Source of the DNA: Acidobacteriaceae bacterium
GTDB lineage: Bacteria; Acidobacteriota; Terriglobia; Terriglobales; Acidobacteriaceae
Direction: 5' to 3'
NCBI GenBank assembly: GCA_003168355.1
Contig: PMSQ01000161.1
Coordinates: 1-61,103, forward strand
DNA: 61,103 nucleotides
Shown: one piece after another, positions 1-9,065 of the stretch
Layout: every line of letters starts with the position of its first letter
Position numbering within the stretch: the first letter of the stretch is position 1
Notes under the pieces: generated by a model
Databases searched by the model: none
Told to the model about the DNA's origin: nothing
The model's input: the letters and a program-made list of their open reading frames with translations, nothing else
Translations under genes and position numbers: made by a program

Positions 1-493
1 TATTCTTTTTCATGTCCGACGGTTGTTTCAGATGAGGCGCATCCGTTCTCTCCACACCCGCCAACCGCCAGTGCTCTCCCTGTTGTTGCCACCCCTGGGC
101 GTCGGTCACGCTCATGATCTCGCCATTCGGCAGCCCGGTCTGCACTTCAGCTTTGAAAATGACGCTCTCGCCGCCGGGCTTCTCCTTCAGTCGGACGATT
201 TCCAGTTTCACGCTACGCGCTTTCAGGCCGAGCCAGAAGTTCACGTCGGCATCGGCTCCAGTCTTGACACCGTTCGCGAGCACTTGCGCTTGCGGGTCAG
301 TACTGTAGAGGGCTTTCAACGCCGCCGCATCCCCCGCGATAATCGCGTTCTTCCACTGCTCCAGCGGAGCGAAGCTTGCCGGCGAGTCAGCCGCCGGAGC
401 CTGCGCAGAGGCATATTGCCCGCCAAACATCGCAGCCGCCACTCCAACTAGAACGACTAGGCAACGAAAATGTCCCATCACGGTCGCGTACAT
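1..493 (-). CDS. Secreted NTF2-like (DUF4440/SnoaL-type) protein, 3' end outside window
   Basis: The reading frame opens at an ATG ending at 493, behind a strong ribosome site (GGAGGTGA, 494-505 region), and runs off the left edge with no stop, so it is partial (about 164 residues visible). A hydrophobic N-terminus ending in an Ala-Gln-Ala type cleavage region suggests export. The body (EQWKNAIIAGDAAALKALYS, then a strand-rich part ending DAQGWQQQGEHWRLAGVE) has the layout of a DUF4440/SnoaL alpha+beta barrel. The domain is inferred from pattern only. It lies 14 bp downstream of the ABC ATPase gene on the same strand, so the two are probably cotranscribed. Substrate and role are unknown. Confidence 0.75.
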   Translation of the reverse strand, partial: MYATVMGHFRCLVVLVGVAAAMFGGQYASAQAPAADSPASFAPLEQWKNAIIAGDAAALKALYSTDPQAQVLANGVKTGADADVNFWLGLKARSVKLEIVRLKEKPGGESVIFKAEVQTGLPNGEIMSVTDAQGWQQQGEHWRLAGVERTDAPHLKQPSDMKKN

Positions 494-507
494 CCTTTCA
501 CCTCCTA

Positions 508-1440
508 TCACTCTTCCCGCAAATGCCGCCCTGTCAAGCGTACAAATACATCTTCCAAGCTGGCCTGCCGCGTAGTCAAATGCTGCAATTCCCTTCCCTG
601 CTTCCCAACCGCATCCAGCAGCGCCGGAATCGTCAAATGCGGCTCCTTCACACTCAACGCCACCATACCGTCATCCGTGCGCACCGACTCTACGCTCGGC
701 AACCTATGCCAGGCCTCCAGCGCCGTCCCATCCGAATTCCCGCTTGCGGCAAACTCCACCACGTGATGCCCACCCAAGCGCTCAATCAAACTTGCAGGCG
801 AACCCTCCGCAATGATCCGCCCTTGATCCACAATCGCAAGCCGGTCACACAGCCGCTCGGCTTCATCCATGTAATGCGTAGTTAACAGGACGGTTCCGCC
901 CGCACGCTGAAATTCGCGAACGATATCCCATAACTGGCGCCGGCTCTGCGGATCGAGGCCAGTGGTCGGCTCATCAAGGAAAAGAATTCTTGGATTGCAC
1001 ACCAGCGCCGTCGCCACCGCCAGCCGCTGCCTCTGTCCGCCGGAAAGCTTTCCCACCCATGCGTCGGCCTTCTCGGTAAGCTGCAACTGCTCAAGCACAT
1101 CATCGGACGATCGCGGCTCGCGATAGAAACTGGCAAACAACTCGACGGTTTCGCGTACCGTGAGCTTTTCTGAAAGCCGCGTCTCCTGCAGCGAAATACC
1201 CAGCCACTCCCGCATCTCACGCGCATTCTCGCGCCAGGAGTGGCCGAGAATCGACACTTCGCCGGAGGTCGGCTCCAGCAAACCTTCGAGGATCTCAATG
1301 GTCGTCGTCTTCCCTGCTCCGTTCGGACCCAGCAGGCCGAAGCATTCGCCGGTTTGAATCTCGAGGTTCAAACCCCGCACGGCCTCCACCTTGCCGTCAT
1401 AGGTCTTGCGCAGATCGCGACATTGGATGGCTACGGGCAT
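508..1440 (-). CDS. ABC transporter ATP-binding protein (ABC-2 / drug-export type)
   Basis: A 310-residue nucleotide-binding subunit. Walker A is GPNGAGKTT (38-46), the signature LSGGQ is at 132-136, Walker B ILFLDE at 152-157 followed by PTTGLD, and the switch His is in LLTTHYMDEAE. The C-terminal ~90 residues match the DUF4162-like tail of CcmA/DrrA-type exporters. Such ATPases normally pair with an ABC-2 permease, but none is adjacent: upstream is a 101-residue two-helix membrane protein and downstream an NTF2-like secreted protein. It therefore either works with a permease encoded elsewhere or belongs to a reduced system. The family call is firm, the substrate unknown. Confidence 0.93.
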   Translation of the reverse strand: MPVAIQCRDLRKTYDGKVEAVRGLNLEIQTGECFGLLGPNGAGKTTTIEILEGLLEPTSGEVSILGHSWRENAREMREWLGISLQETRLSEKLTVRETVELFASFYREPRSSDDVLEQLQLTEKADAWVGKLSGGQRQRLAVATALVCNPRILFLDEPTTGLDPQSRRQLWDIVREFQRAGGTVLLTTHYMDEAERLCDRLAIVDQGRIIAEGSPASLIERLGGHHVVEFAASGNSDGTALEAWHRLPSVESVRTDDGMVALSVKEPHLTIPALLDAVGKQGRELQHLTTRQASLEDVFVRLTGRHLREE

Positions 1441-1485
1441 TTGGCAGATTCTACCGGACGACTCCCCCCTCGACGTCCTTGCAAA

Positions 1486-1791
1486 TCAATTCTGGACAGC
1501 ATTTTCCTGAGGAGCAGGGTACAACAATAGCTCCTCGACCTCTGGTCCGCCTTTGTACAGCCACCTAGCCATCAGAGAGAAACCGACGATCCTGGTCACC
1601 AGAAAGCCTAGCCTGATGAGATAGTAGTGGCGCAAATACTGAATTCCGGTCGATGACCCAGGCTCTTGGTTGATGTAGCGGAGGAACGAATGCAGGCTTT
1701 CTGGCAAGCCGGACGCCTCGCCCAAGGCCCACACAGTCAAAAGCAAGGCCAGCGTGCGGCTCGCCAACACCAGCGCGTCTTTTCTTGACAT
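1486..1791 (-). CDS. Small two-helix membrane protein, unknown function
   Basis: A 101-residue protein with two hydrophobic segments (about 7-28 and 57-76) and a charged, acidic C-terminus. A good ribosome site (GGAGGG) lies just upstream of the ATG. It is 45 bp upstream of the ABC ATPase on the same strand. It is too short to be a normal ABC-2 permease, and I do not recognise the family. Confidence 0.7.
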   Translation of the reverse strand: MSRKDALVLASRTLALLLTVWALGEASGLPESLHSFLRYINQEPGSSTGIQYLRHYYLIRLGFLVTRIVGFSLMARWLYKGGPEVEELLLYPAPQENAVQN

Positions 1792-1990
1792 AACGTTCCC
1801 TCCCCGGCAAATGCCGTCCTGCTACAATACCGCATCGCTGGATTCCTTTTCAGCGCGTTCACTCCCATGCGCATCTTCAAGCGCGGCTTCACTTGACGGC
1901 GTTCCCTCTAAGACGCCCGTGTGTCGTTTCCAATCCATTCTTAGTTGCTGGTTCTCAGTTCTCAGTTGAGAACCCGGAAGGAAGCCGCCT

Positions 1991-2977
1991 ATGCTGCGCA
2001 AGCTTTGCGTATTGTCGTCTCTGTTTCTCGCCTTGGCTCTATCTGCCATCGCCCAAGATTCCCGTCACTTCACGTTTCATTATGCTTTCACGGTAAGGAA
2101 TCTCCCTGCCGGAAAAAAGGTTCGCATCTGGATCCCTGCGGCTCAATCCGACGCCTATCAAGAGGTGAAGATCATCTCCGCTCAAGGCGATCTGCCGTTA
2201 AAAAAGACCAGCGACTCGAAATATGGCAACCAGATTTATTACGCCGAGACCAGCTCTGCGCAGCCGGAGCTGCACTTCGACGTTGAGTATGACGTGATCC
2301 GTCATGAGCACGTGGCCCTCGGACAAAGCGCACCGCACAGGGTGTCCGTTTCACTCTCCTCTACAGAAAAACAGCAAGACCTTCAGCCTGACGTCCTCGT
2401 CCCAGTCACAGGCTTGCCGGCTGATCTAGCCGCTAAAGTCACTCAAGGCAAGACCCAGCCGCTCGAGAAAGCCCGCGCCATCTACGACTACGTATTCACC
2501 ACCATGCGCTACGACAAGACGGGAACGGGCTGGGGTCACGGCGACGTTCTCTATGCCTGCGACGCAAAAAAAGGCAACTGTACCGACTTCCATTCCCTCT
2601 TCATCGCTATGGCTCGGTCGCAAGGCATTCCGGCCCGCTTCGAGATCGGATTTCCACTGCCTCCCGACAAGCATTCCTCAGAAATCGCAGGCTACCACTG
2701 CTGGTCTGATTTCTACATCGACGGCAGGGGATGGATTCCGGTGGACATTTCTGAGGCATGGAAGCACCAGGAAAAACGCGATTACTTTTTCGGCTCCCAC
2801 GACGTGAACCGTGTTCAGTTCAGCCTGGGCCGCGACCTGCATCTGAGCCCTCCGCAGGATGGCAAGCCCCTGAACTATTTTGTCTACCCCTACGTGGAAG
2901 TCGATGGTCAGGAGTTCCCAAACGTCGCTTTGGCCTTCTCGTTTGCTGACGGCGATTCGGCAGTCGCCGCGCAATAG
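1991..2977 (+). CDS. Secreted transglutaminase-like cysteine protease-fold protein
   Basis: 328 residues with a clear signal peptide (1-21, cleavage after AIA). The C-terminal half is a transglutaminase-core domain with all three catalytic positions visible: Cys197 in GNCTDFH, His236 in YHCW and Asp252 in PVDISEA. The N-terminal half (about 25-150) is beta-rich, as in other transglut_core proteins that act on peptides or wall material in the periplasm. It is monocistronic and converges with the 3013-4164 gene. The substrate cannot be read from sequence. Confidence 0.88.
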   Translation: MLRKLCVLSSLFLALALSAIAQDSRHFTFHYAFTVRNLPAGKKVRIWIPAAQSDAYQEVKIISAQGDLPLKKTSDSKYGNQIYYAETSSAQPELHFDVEYDVIRHEHVALGQSAPHRVSVSLSSTEKQQDLQPDVLVPVTGLPADLAAKVTQGKTQPLEKARAIYDYVFTTMRYDKTGTGWGHGDVLYACDAKKGNCTDFHSLFIAMARSQGIPARFEIGFPLPPDKHSSEIAGYHCWSDFYIDGRGWIPVDISEAWKHQEKRDYFFGSHDVNRVQFSLGRDLHLSPPQDGKPLNYFVYPYVEVDGQEFPNVALAFSFADGDSAVAAQ

Positions 2978-3012
2978 CGTTTCAGCGCTTCAGCGAAGTT
3001 GGGCTGCGGCTA

Positions 3013-4164
3013 TCAGGTCGGTAAGATTTCCCCGGGCCCGCTCGGAGGCTGGGGCAAGTCTGGTGGTGGCATCGGCGGAATTGGTGCGGCTCCGTTCGCC
3101 GGCTTGGGCACGTCTTGTGAATCTTCGCCCGGACGTCTCAGACTCGGAGGGTTCGCTGGATGCTCTTCCGGCTCCTTTTCCTTCTTCGCTTCTTTGTCTT
3201 TTTCTTTGTCCGGCTGCAGGATGACTTCCTTCTCGGTGCGCACGATCTTCTGGCCGTTGACCTTCATGGTCTCGACACGCACCACTTCGTCGCCCACGAA
3301 GCGCACGAAATCGACATCTGCCGGGGCTTCGCCATAAATCCACTCTTCGTATTCCGTCTCGCCGTCCCGCTCCCGGACCTTCTTCGGAGCTTTGCCTTTG
3401 GCGTGGAGCACCATCTCCTGATTCATCCCCACGAGTACGCGATGCGCCACGATGGCTTCCTTTACCTTTGGAGGCACGGTATCGAGATAGGCCTGCTCTT
3501 TGTTCTTGGCATTGAAGTCAAGCACTGGGTAGAGCAACTCGCGCAACTGTCCAGTCGTCATCTCGGGAACATGCTTGTCGAAATAAAGATCCACGCATGA
3601 ACCGTGTGGATTGGATTGCGGTTCGTTCGGCGAAGACTGCACCGGTCCGTTCGCCCCGGCGACCTCGATGTGCTCATACCATTTCTTCCGGTGGATGGGA
3701 CCGCCGTTGATCTCGAGATGAATGTGGTCGTCCTTGATCTGGACAAAGGAGATATGTGCCGGATCGCCCGGCTTTACGGCCGGTCCCCAAAGGGAGAGCA
3801 TTTGCTGCAATTCCTCTCCGTTGGGCGTGAGCACTCCATCTTTCAGCCGCACTCCTTTTGTACCCATCGGGAAAGCTGTCCGCGCATAAACGAGCCGGGT
3901 TTCAAAGTCGCGGATGATTTCGTAACGGGTCTGCCTGGAGATACGCGGAGCGTTAGGAGGTATCGGCGCCGGAGGCATCGAAGCGGCGTCCGGTTCAGGC
4001 GCGGGCGTACCTGAGTGCCGCAATGACGGGGCTGATGGAGAAGCTTGCGGTTGTGCCGGATCATTCGCCTGGCCGTAAACGAGGAACGAAGTGATCAAGA
4101 AGAAAGCGAGAAGGGAGGTACTCCGAGAACGCAGCATACAACACCCCCAGGGCGCGAGCTTCAT
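3013..4164 (-). CDS. Secreted Pro-rich protein with BamE/SmpA-like C-terminal part
   Basis: 383 residues, with a signal-type hydrophobic segment at about 17-32 (the start could also be Met10). Both ends are proline rich. The middle contains AHRVLVGMNQEMVLHAKGKA followed by ETEYEEWIYG and VDFVRFVGDEVVRVETM. This resembles the GM.. .EV...LG.P ... W.Y ... V.F..G.V pattern of BamE/SmpA-fold domains; that resemblance is my inference. It lies 90 bp downstream of the anti-sigma factor gene on the same strand, so it may be part of the ECF operon and a periplasmic target or sensor. No known function. Confidence 0.75.
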   Translation of the reverse strand: MKLAPWGCCMLRSRSTSLLAFFLITSFLVYGQANDPAQPQASPSAPSLRHSGTPAPEPDAASMPPAPIPPNAPRISRQTRYEIIRDFETRLVYARTAFPMGTKGVRLKDGVLTPNGEELQQMLSLWGPAVKPGDPAHISFVQIKDDHIHLEINGGPIHRKKWYEHIEVAGANGPVQSSPNEPQSNPHGSCVDLYFDKHVPEMTTGQLRELLYPVLDFNAKNKEQAYLDTVPPKVKEAIVAHRVLVGMNQEMVLHAKGKAPKKVRERDGETEYEEWIYGEAPADVDFVRFVGDEVVRVETMKVNGQKIVRTEKEVILQPDKEKDKEAKKEKEPEEHPANPPSLRRPGEDSQDVPKPANGAAPIPPMPPPDLPQPPSGPGEILPT

Positions 4165-4254
4165 TATAAGCGATGCAAATACGCAATTGAAATGGAATAT
4201 GCGATGAGGACGGTTGGCCGGGTTTGCCCGGGACTTAACGCCTTTTTGCGGGGC

Positions 4255-4512
4255 TTACACGCTCTCGGGGCCGCGCTTTTTGTGTTGCTGGCATTTGCTC
4301 ATGATGGCGGAGCGCAGGCGGGAGCGAAGGTCTTCGGGCAATTCGTAGAGCTGGGAGTCGCGATAAATCTCGATGGTTTTCTTGGTGGTGTCGCAAACCA
4401 CGTAGCAGTTGTGGCACCAGGAAAGATGATTCTCCAGCTCGACTTTCGTAGGTTCGTCGAGGACGCCGTCCAAATAATTGGTCAGCTCGTGCAAAAATTC
4501 AGAGCATTTCAC
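4255..4512 (-). CDS. Zinc-finger anti-sigma factor (zf-HC2 / ZAS type)
   Basis: An 85-residue soluble protein. It has the ZAS arrangement: Cys3, then His29-x3-Cys33-x2-Cys36, in a helical context (VELENHLSWCHNC). It has no membrane segment, so it resembles the soluble RsrA class rather than membrane anti-sigmas. Its start overlaps the stop of the ECF sigma gene by 4 bp (ATGA), indicating translational coupling. By analogy with RsrA-type proteins it would hold the sigma factor inactive and release it on thiol oxidation or another cue. The signal is not evident from sequence. Confidence 0.85.
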   Translation of the reverse strand: MKCSEFLHELTNYLDGVLDEPTKVELENHLSWCHNCYVVCDTTKKTIEIYRDSQLYELPEDLRSRLRSAIMSKCQQHKKRGPESV

Positions 4513-5138
4513 TGGTCGCCATCTCCACTCTCGCGTTTCTGGAAGAAACGTCCCAAGCGCTCGCGAAGCTGCAGGCGCGCCCGCAACAACCGCGATTTCA
4601 CCGCCGGCACGCTCAATTCCAGAGCCGCCGCGGTTTCCTCGGTGGACAATCCTTCCACGTCTCTCAGTACAAACACGGTCCGAAACCCTGGGGGAAGGCC
4701 TTGGATCGTCTTACTCAAAATCTCCCGCAGCTCCGCCTGGTTATACTGCTGCTCGGGATTGGGACTCCAATCCGCGATCTCACGGGGAAGAGAATCATCT
4801 TCAGTCTTGATCTCTTCATCCAGTGAGACGGTGCGCTCGGGCTTCTTGCGGCGCAACTTCATCAACGCTTCGTTGACGGCGATGCGCACCAGCCAAGTAT
4901 AAAACTTCGACTGCTCCTGAAACTTCGCCAGGTTGCCGTACGCCTTCAGGAACGCTTCCTGCACCACATCCTCCGCATCTTCGCGGTTTTGTGTGATGTG
5001 TTGCGCGATCCGAAAAACGTTGCGGTCGTAGCGTCGAACCAACTCTTCAAACGCCGAGTCGTCGCCCTGTTTGGCGGCCCGGACCAGAGTCAGCTCATCA
5101 GTAACAGGTCCCTCTGTTTTGTTTTGGATGGTTTCCAT
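4509..5138 (-). CDS. RNA polymerase sigma factor, ECF family
   Basis: 209 residues with both ECF domains. Region 2 (about 30-95) carries AEDVVQEAFLKAY and FYTWLVRIAVNEALMKLRRKK. Region 4 (about 140-195) has the helix-turn-helix GLSTEETAAALELSVPAVKSRLLRAR. The acidic linker between them (EEIKTEDDSLPREIADW) is typical. It is the first gene of an operon with the zinc-finger anti-sigma and probably the secreted 3013-4164 protein, and is divergent from the GAF-like protein at 5413. It likely autoregulates from the 5139-5412 intergenic region, but I could not fix a promoter. Confidence 0.95.
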   Translation of the reverse strand: METIQNKTEGPVTDELTLVRAAKQGDDSAFEELVRRYDRNVFRIAQHITQNREDAEDVVQEAFLKAYGNLAKFQEQSKFYTWLVRIAVNEALMKLRRKKPERTVSLDEEIKTEDDSLPREIADWSPNPEQQYNQAELREILSKTIQGLPPGFRTVFVLRDVEGLSTEETAAALELSVPAVKSRLLRARLQLRERLGRFFQKRESGDGDQ

Positions 5139-5333
5139 TCTATCGGCGATGCAGTATTTTGCGAGAAACTACGCGGTACTAAAAAAGTGAACTGTTATTC
5201 TACTTGGTAACCTAGGGATTTGCCCAATCGCTTTCCCGTTTCGGCCGGAGCCCGATTTACGATAGAGTCGAAAGATGGAAGGTACGCGGTCGAACAGGTA
5301 CCGACGTACTCTGGGGCAGTCCCACAAGTGCCG

Positions 5334-5339
5334 TATAAT
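5334..5339 (+). promoter_or_regulatory. Candidate -10 box (TATAAT) upstream of GAF-like gene
   Basis: A perfect TATAAT lies about 75 bp upstream of the 5413 start. The matching -35 region is poor, so this is only a candidate. Confidence 0.3.
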
Positions 5340-5412
5340 CAGCACTTAGAGTTCAGCTCCGGCCTGACGTTACCAGACGGGGCAATTCCACGGGATCAAC
5401 GGTTCTCCAAGC

Positions 5413-6558
5413 ATGGCGGAACGGAACAAGAAACACAACGAGGCGCCGCAGATCGAGATGCAGCAGATCGTCGAGAGCGCCGTGGCACAGGCTCTGCAAG
5501 GGCACATTCCACAATTGCAGGCACAAATTGTGCAGCGCGTTTTGGAAGGATTGCCCGCTCCGGTGGCCGAAACCCCAGCTCCGTCGCGTGAAGACCCCGG
5601 AGCGCTGGTCCGCGCCGTCGCCAATATTCATGCAGGGGGGACCCAGAAAGAAATTTTGCGCGCCTTGTTGGATGCCGGCAGCGGTTACTGCTCGCGTACC
5701 GCGCTATTTGTTGTGAAGGCGGGAGCGGCGTCGGGCTGGCAAGCCCGCGGGTTTGGCGATGATGAATCGGTCAAGGATTTTCCCCTCGATCTGAATGTTG
5801 GACCAGCGGCGCATGCCTACCAGAACCGAGTGACGACGCCGGGAAACATCGCAGAGATGGGCGGGCGGTTCGCAGAGCAGTTCGGCAGTCCGGCCAACGA
5901 ACAAGTGCTGGTGCTGCCCCTGGCGCTCAAAGACAAAGTGGCGGCGTTGGTTTACGCCGACGGCGGCGACAGCGGAAAGTTGGATTCAGACGCCCTGGAA
6001 TTGCTGGTCATGGCGACCAGCGCATGGTTGGAAGTGATCTCGCTCCGCAAGCAGGCGGTCCCGAGGGAGAGCAGCGAGATGGCAAGCAGCGTTGAGCGGG
6101 CCGCTCCGCCGGTGCAAACCGTTTCCTCCTATTCCGATCCATTCGCGGGGCATGCGCCAAAGCACATACCATCCAGCGTTCCGGCGGAGTCCGAACCGGC
6201 GGCCGAGGTGGTGGAAGTGGCGACGTCGCATGCCGGCGCGGCCGCAGCGCCAGCCGCAGCCGCTGATCCCTGGGCCGGACTATCGCCGGAAGATGCCGAC
6301 GTCCATCGCAAAGCGCAACGCTTCGCGCGTTTGCTGGTGGATGAAATCAAACTCTACAACCAGGCGAAAGTCGCGGAGGGTCGCCGCAACAAGGATTTGT
6401 ACGACCGTTTGAAGGAAGATATCGACAAGAGTCGCGGGACGTTTCAGAAGCGGTACGGCAGTACGGCGGCAGCAAGTGGAGATTATTTTCAAAGCGAGTT
6501 GCTGCGCAGCCTGGCCGAAGATGATGTCTCCATTATGGGTTCGAATTTCCGCCGCTAG
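5413..6558 (+). CDS. GAF-like domain protein with conserved C-terminal helical tail
   Basis: 381 residues. About 60-215 reads as a GAF-like sensor fold (QKEILRALLDAGSGYCSRTALFVVKAG, then NEQVLVLPLALKDKVAALVYADG and a closing long helix). A low-complexity Ala/Pro linker (about 220-290) leads to a charged helical tail (RFARLLVDEIKLYNQAKVAE ... DLYDRLKEDIDKSR), a tail I associate with several acidobacterial multidomain proteins. There is no output domain, signal peptide or membrane segment. It sits 26 bp upstream of the lytic transglycosylase, so cotranscription is likely. Ligand and role are unknown. Confidence 0.75.
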   Translation: MAERNKKHNEAPQIEMQQIVESAVAQALQGHIPQLQAQIVQRVLEGLPAPVAETPAPSREDPGALVRAVANIHAGGTQKEILRALLDAGSGYCSRTALFVVKAGAASGWQARGFGDDESVKDFPLDLNVGPAAHAYQNRVTTPGNIAEMGGRFAEQFGSPANEQVLVLPLALKDKVAALVYADGGDSGKLDSDALELLVMATSAWLEVISLRKQAVPRESSEMASSVERAAPPVQTVSSYSDPFAGHAPKHIPSSVPAESEPAAEVVEVATSHAGAAAAPAAAADPWAGLSPEDADVHRKAQRFARLLVDEIKLYNQAKVAEGRRNKDLYDRLKEDIDKSRGTFQKRYGSTAAASGDYFQSELLRSLAEDDVSIMGSNFRR

Positions 6559-6584
6559 ATTTTGCGGCAGAGTCTGGCAGTAGC

Positions 6585-9020
6585 GTGTCTCCGCAAAAAG
6601 CAAACGTAGTGCAATCAGGTTCGAAGTTTTGGTGGGTGCCCGCAGCCGCGGCTCTCTGCGGTTTATTTGGCGTTCTGCTTCCTTCGGCGGCGGCGTTACC
6701 GCCATCTGCGTTCAATTCCTTTCAAAGCCCGCAGGATGCGTCTCCGCCGAGGCCCGCCGCTCAAGATGCGGCGAGCGGCAGCAAACCCGCCAACCCCGGC
6801 AAGACTCCAATCAAAAAGACAACTCCCGGGACGACTCCCGCAGCCGGCGCAGCTGCTAAGCGTCACTCCGCGCGAAAGTCGCGCACCGTCTCGCCGCGGG
6901 TCCGGCGCATGCGGCAGGCGTTTGTGGCATCGGCCAGCCTGCGTCCCATGGCGCAACAACTCTTGCAGGATCGCTCGCCGGCGGGCTACGCCGGAGTTGA
7001 AGCGTATGCCCGCTCCCACGCCAAAGACGACGCCGGAGCACTGGCATGGCTGGTTCTCGGCTATGCTCATGTGGTCGATCGAGATTATGCTCGGGCAATT
7101 GATCCGCTGAACCGCGCCATGGTCCACGCAGGCGATCTGGGTGATTACGTGGCCTATTATCTCGGCGCCTCCTACCTGCAGACCGGGCGCACGGCAGAAG
7201 CTCTGGCAACGTTGGCAGACTTTGGCAAAGCGCATCCGGATTCCCTGCTGGTACGCGACGCCCGCGTCAGCTATGCCGACTCTCTCCTCCTCGAGGGATC
7301 AGCACAAAGCATGGAAGCAGTAGCTCTGTTGGAGCAAGTCCGGCTGCCGACGCGTTCGGATGTGGAGTTTGCCCTGGGGCGCGCCTATGCCACGTCCGGG
7401 CAGAGCGCGAAGGCCGCCGACACGTTCCAGAGTATCTACTACACCATGCCAGTTAGCGCCGAAGCTGATGCGGCGTATTCCGAGCTTAAGAAGCTGCCGT
7501 CAGTGCCGCCGCCCACCGTCGCACAGCGCAAGATACGGGCCGACGGATTGATGAGCCGGAAGCGTTATAGCGAAGCGGCGGAGGAATATCGCAGCCTGGT
7601 TAACGAGGCTGGCATTGATCTCACTAACAACGACAAGCCCTCGATGCAACTCGCCCTGGCGGATGCACTTCATCGCAGCGGCAGAAACCGCGACGCAAAG
7701 TTAGTCCTCGCCTTGCTGGGTGGTGAGAGCGGTGAAGTGAACGCGCAGCGCTTATATCTGCTCGGTCAAGTTGCGTGGGCCGCTAACGACAACGACGCTT
7801 TTTACCGCACCGTCAACGAGTTGCGGCAAGCCTCTCCGGCGAGTCCGTGGCTGGAGCAGGCGCTGCTTTCCGCGGCCAATCTGCACCTCGTGCATCATGA
7901 GTACGACGCCGCGCTCGACACATTTCGCGAGGCCCAGCAACGCTTTCCCAATGGCGCGCGCGCCTCCTACGTGCACTGGAAGGCAGCGTGGCTGACGCTC
8001 CGGCAGGGACGCAACGAAGAAGCCAAGAAGGCATTCGAGGAACAGATTGCGCTATATCCTTCCGGCGGGGAAACTCCCGCGGCCTTATATTGGCGTGCCC
8101 GTCTGGCCGAGGAAGATAACCAGCCTCTCATGGCGCGGGCGTTTTATCAGAAGCTTTCTGATCGCTATCGCAATTTTTACTACGCGGAACTGGGAAGGCA
8201 GCGGATGAAGCATCTTCCTGCCGCAGCCGATGCAGCCACGCAATACGCCTTGCTCGATCGTGTGCCCCCCATCGACATCAACGGCAAAGTAACGGAGTCT
8301 GCACCGCCGCAAGATGAATTGCACGTGCAGAAAGCGCAACTCCTGGGCAACGGCGGGCTCGTCGATTTTGCCGTGCGCGAAATGCAGGCCGCCGCTACGG
8401 CCGACGGCGCCAGTTGGGGTCCGGTGGAAACCGCGCAACTGTACGACGACGCTGGACACTACAATCAGGCCATCGAGCTCATGAAGCACTCCACGCCGAA
8501 TTATTTCGCCCTCGACATACCCGATCTGCCCCGCAAATACTGGGAAGCGCTCTTTCCCAAAGCCTACTGGAGCGACCTGAAGCGCTCGTCGGCAGCCAAT
8601 GGACTGGATCCGTACCTTGTGGCATCCCTGATCCGGCAGGAATCTGAATTCAATCCCAACGCGGTTTCGCGAGCCAACGCGGTTGGGCTGATGCAGTTAT
8701 TACCTAAGACCGGCAAAGCCGTGGCGAAAGAAGTGAAGTTGAAACGCTATAGCGCCAGCCAGTTGTATACACCCGCGGTGAATCTGCAATTGGGCACGCG
8801 CTATTTTCGTGGCATGGTCGATAGGTTCGGCGGATCGTTCGAGTACGCGCTAGCCGCCTACAACGCGGGATCGGACCGCGTAGAAGATTGGCTGGGCCAG
8901 GGAAAATATCGCGATCCGCAGGAGTTTGTGGAATCGATTCCCTTCACCGAGACGCGGGAGTATGTGCAGGCGATTCTGCGCAACGCCAGTGTGTATAAGC
9001 AGCTTTACGGGACTCCGTAG
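6585..9020 (+). CDS. Soluble lytic murein transglycosylase (Slt-type) with TPR-like superhelix
   Basis: 811 residues from a GTG start. An N-terminal hydrophobic segment (about 12-40) directs export. A Pro/Lys-rich stretch is followed by helical repeats (about 110-640), as in the U-domain of Slt70 and in TPR proteins. The C-terminal 140 residues are the catalytic SLT domain: Glu686 in IRQESEFNP is the expected catalytic acid, followed by GLMQLLPKT and the AYNAGSDRV motif. The enzyme cleaves the MurNAc-GlcNAc bond of peptidoglycan to 1,6-anhydro-muropeptides, the substrates feeding NagZ and AnmK encoded at 48-51 kb. Length is somewhat above E. coli Slt70 (about 645). Confidence 0.93.
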   Translation: MSPQKANVVQSGSKFWWVPAAAALCGLFGVLLPSAAALPPSAFNSFQSPQDASPPRPAAQDAASGSKPANPGKTPIKKTTPGTTPAAGAAAKRHSARKSRTVSPRVRRMRQAFVASASLRPMAQQLLQDRSPAGYAGVEAYARSHAKDDAGALAWLVLGYAHVVDRDYARAIDPLNRAMVHAGDLGDYVAYYLGASYLQTGRTAEALATLADFGKAHPDSLLVRDARVSYADSLLLEGSAQSMEAVALLEQVRLPTRSDVEFALGRAYATSGQSAKAADTFQSIYYTMPVSAEADAAYSELKKLPSVPPPTVAQRKIRADGLMSRKRYSEAAEEYRSLVNEAGIDLTNNDKPSMQLALADALHRSGRNRDAKLVLALLGGESGEVNAQRLYLLGQVAWAANDNDAFYRTVNELRQASPASPWLEQALLSAANLHLVHHEYDAALDTFREAQQRFPNGARASYVHWKAAWLTLRQGRNEEAKKAFEEQIALYPSGGETPAALYWRARLAEEDNQPLMARAFYQKLSDRYRNFYYAELGRQRMKHLPAAADAATQYALLDRVPPIDINGKVTESAPPQDELHVQKAQLLGNGGLVDFAVREMQAAATADGASWGPVETAQLYDDAGHYNQAIELMKHSTPNYFALDIPDLPRKYWEALFPKAYWSDLKRSSAANGLDPYLVASLIRQESEFNPNAVSRANAVGLMQLLPKTGKAVAKEVKLKRYSASQLYTPAVNLQLGTRYFRGMVDRFGGSFEYALAAYNAGSDRVEDWLGQGKYRDPQEFVESIPFTETREYVQAILRNASVYKQLYGTP

Positions 9021-9065
9021 GAGCGGAGGGTTCCGGAACCCGCTGGACGGCACTATCATCCGAGA

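Noticed and set aside
1958..1973. 16-bp palindrome-like text before the transglutaminase gene
   Set aside because: It is part of degenerate CAGTT-type low-complexity DNA (also seen near 33085-33150) and does not stand out as an operator.
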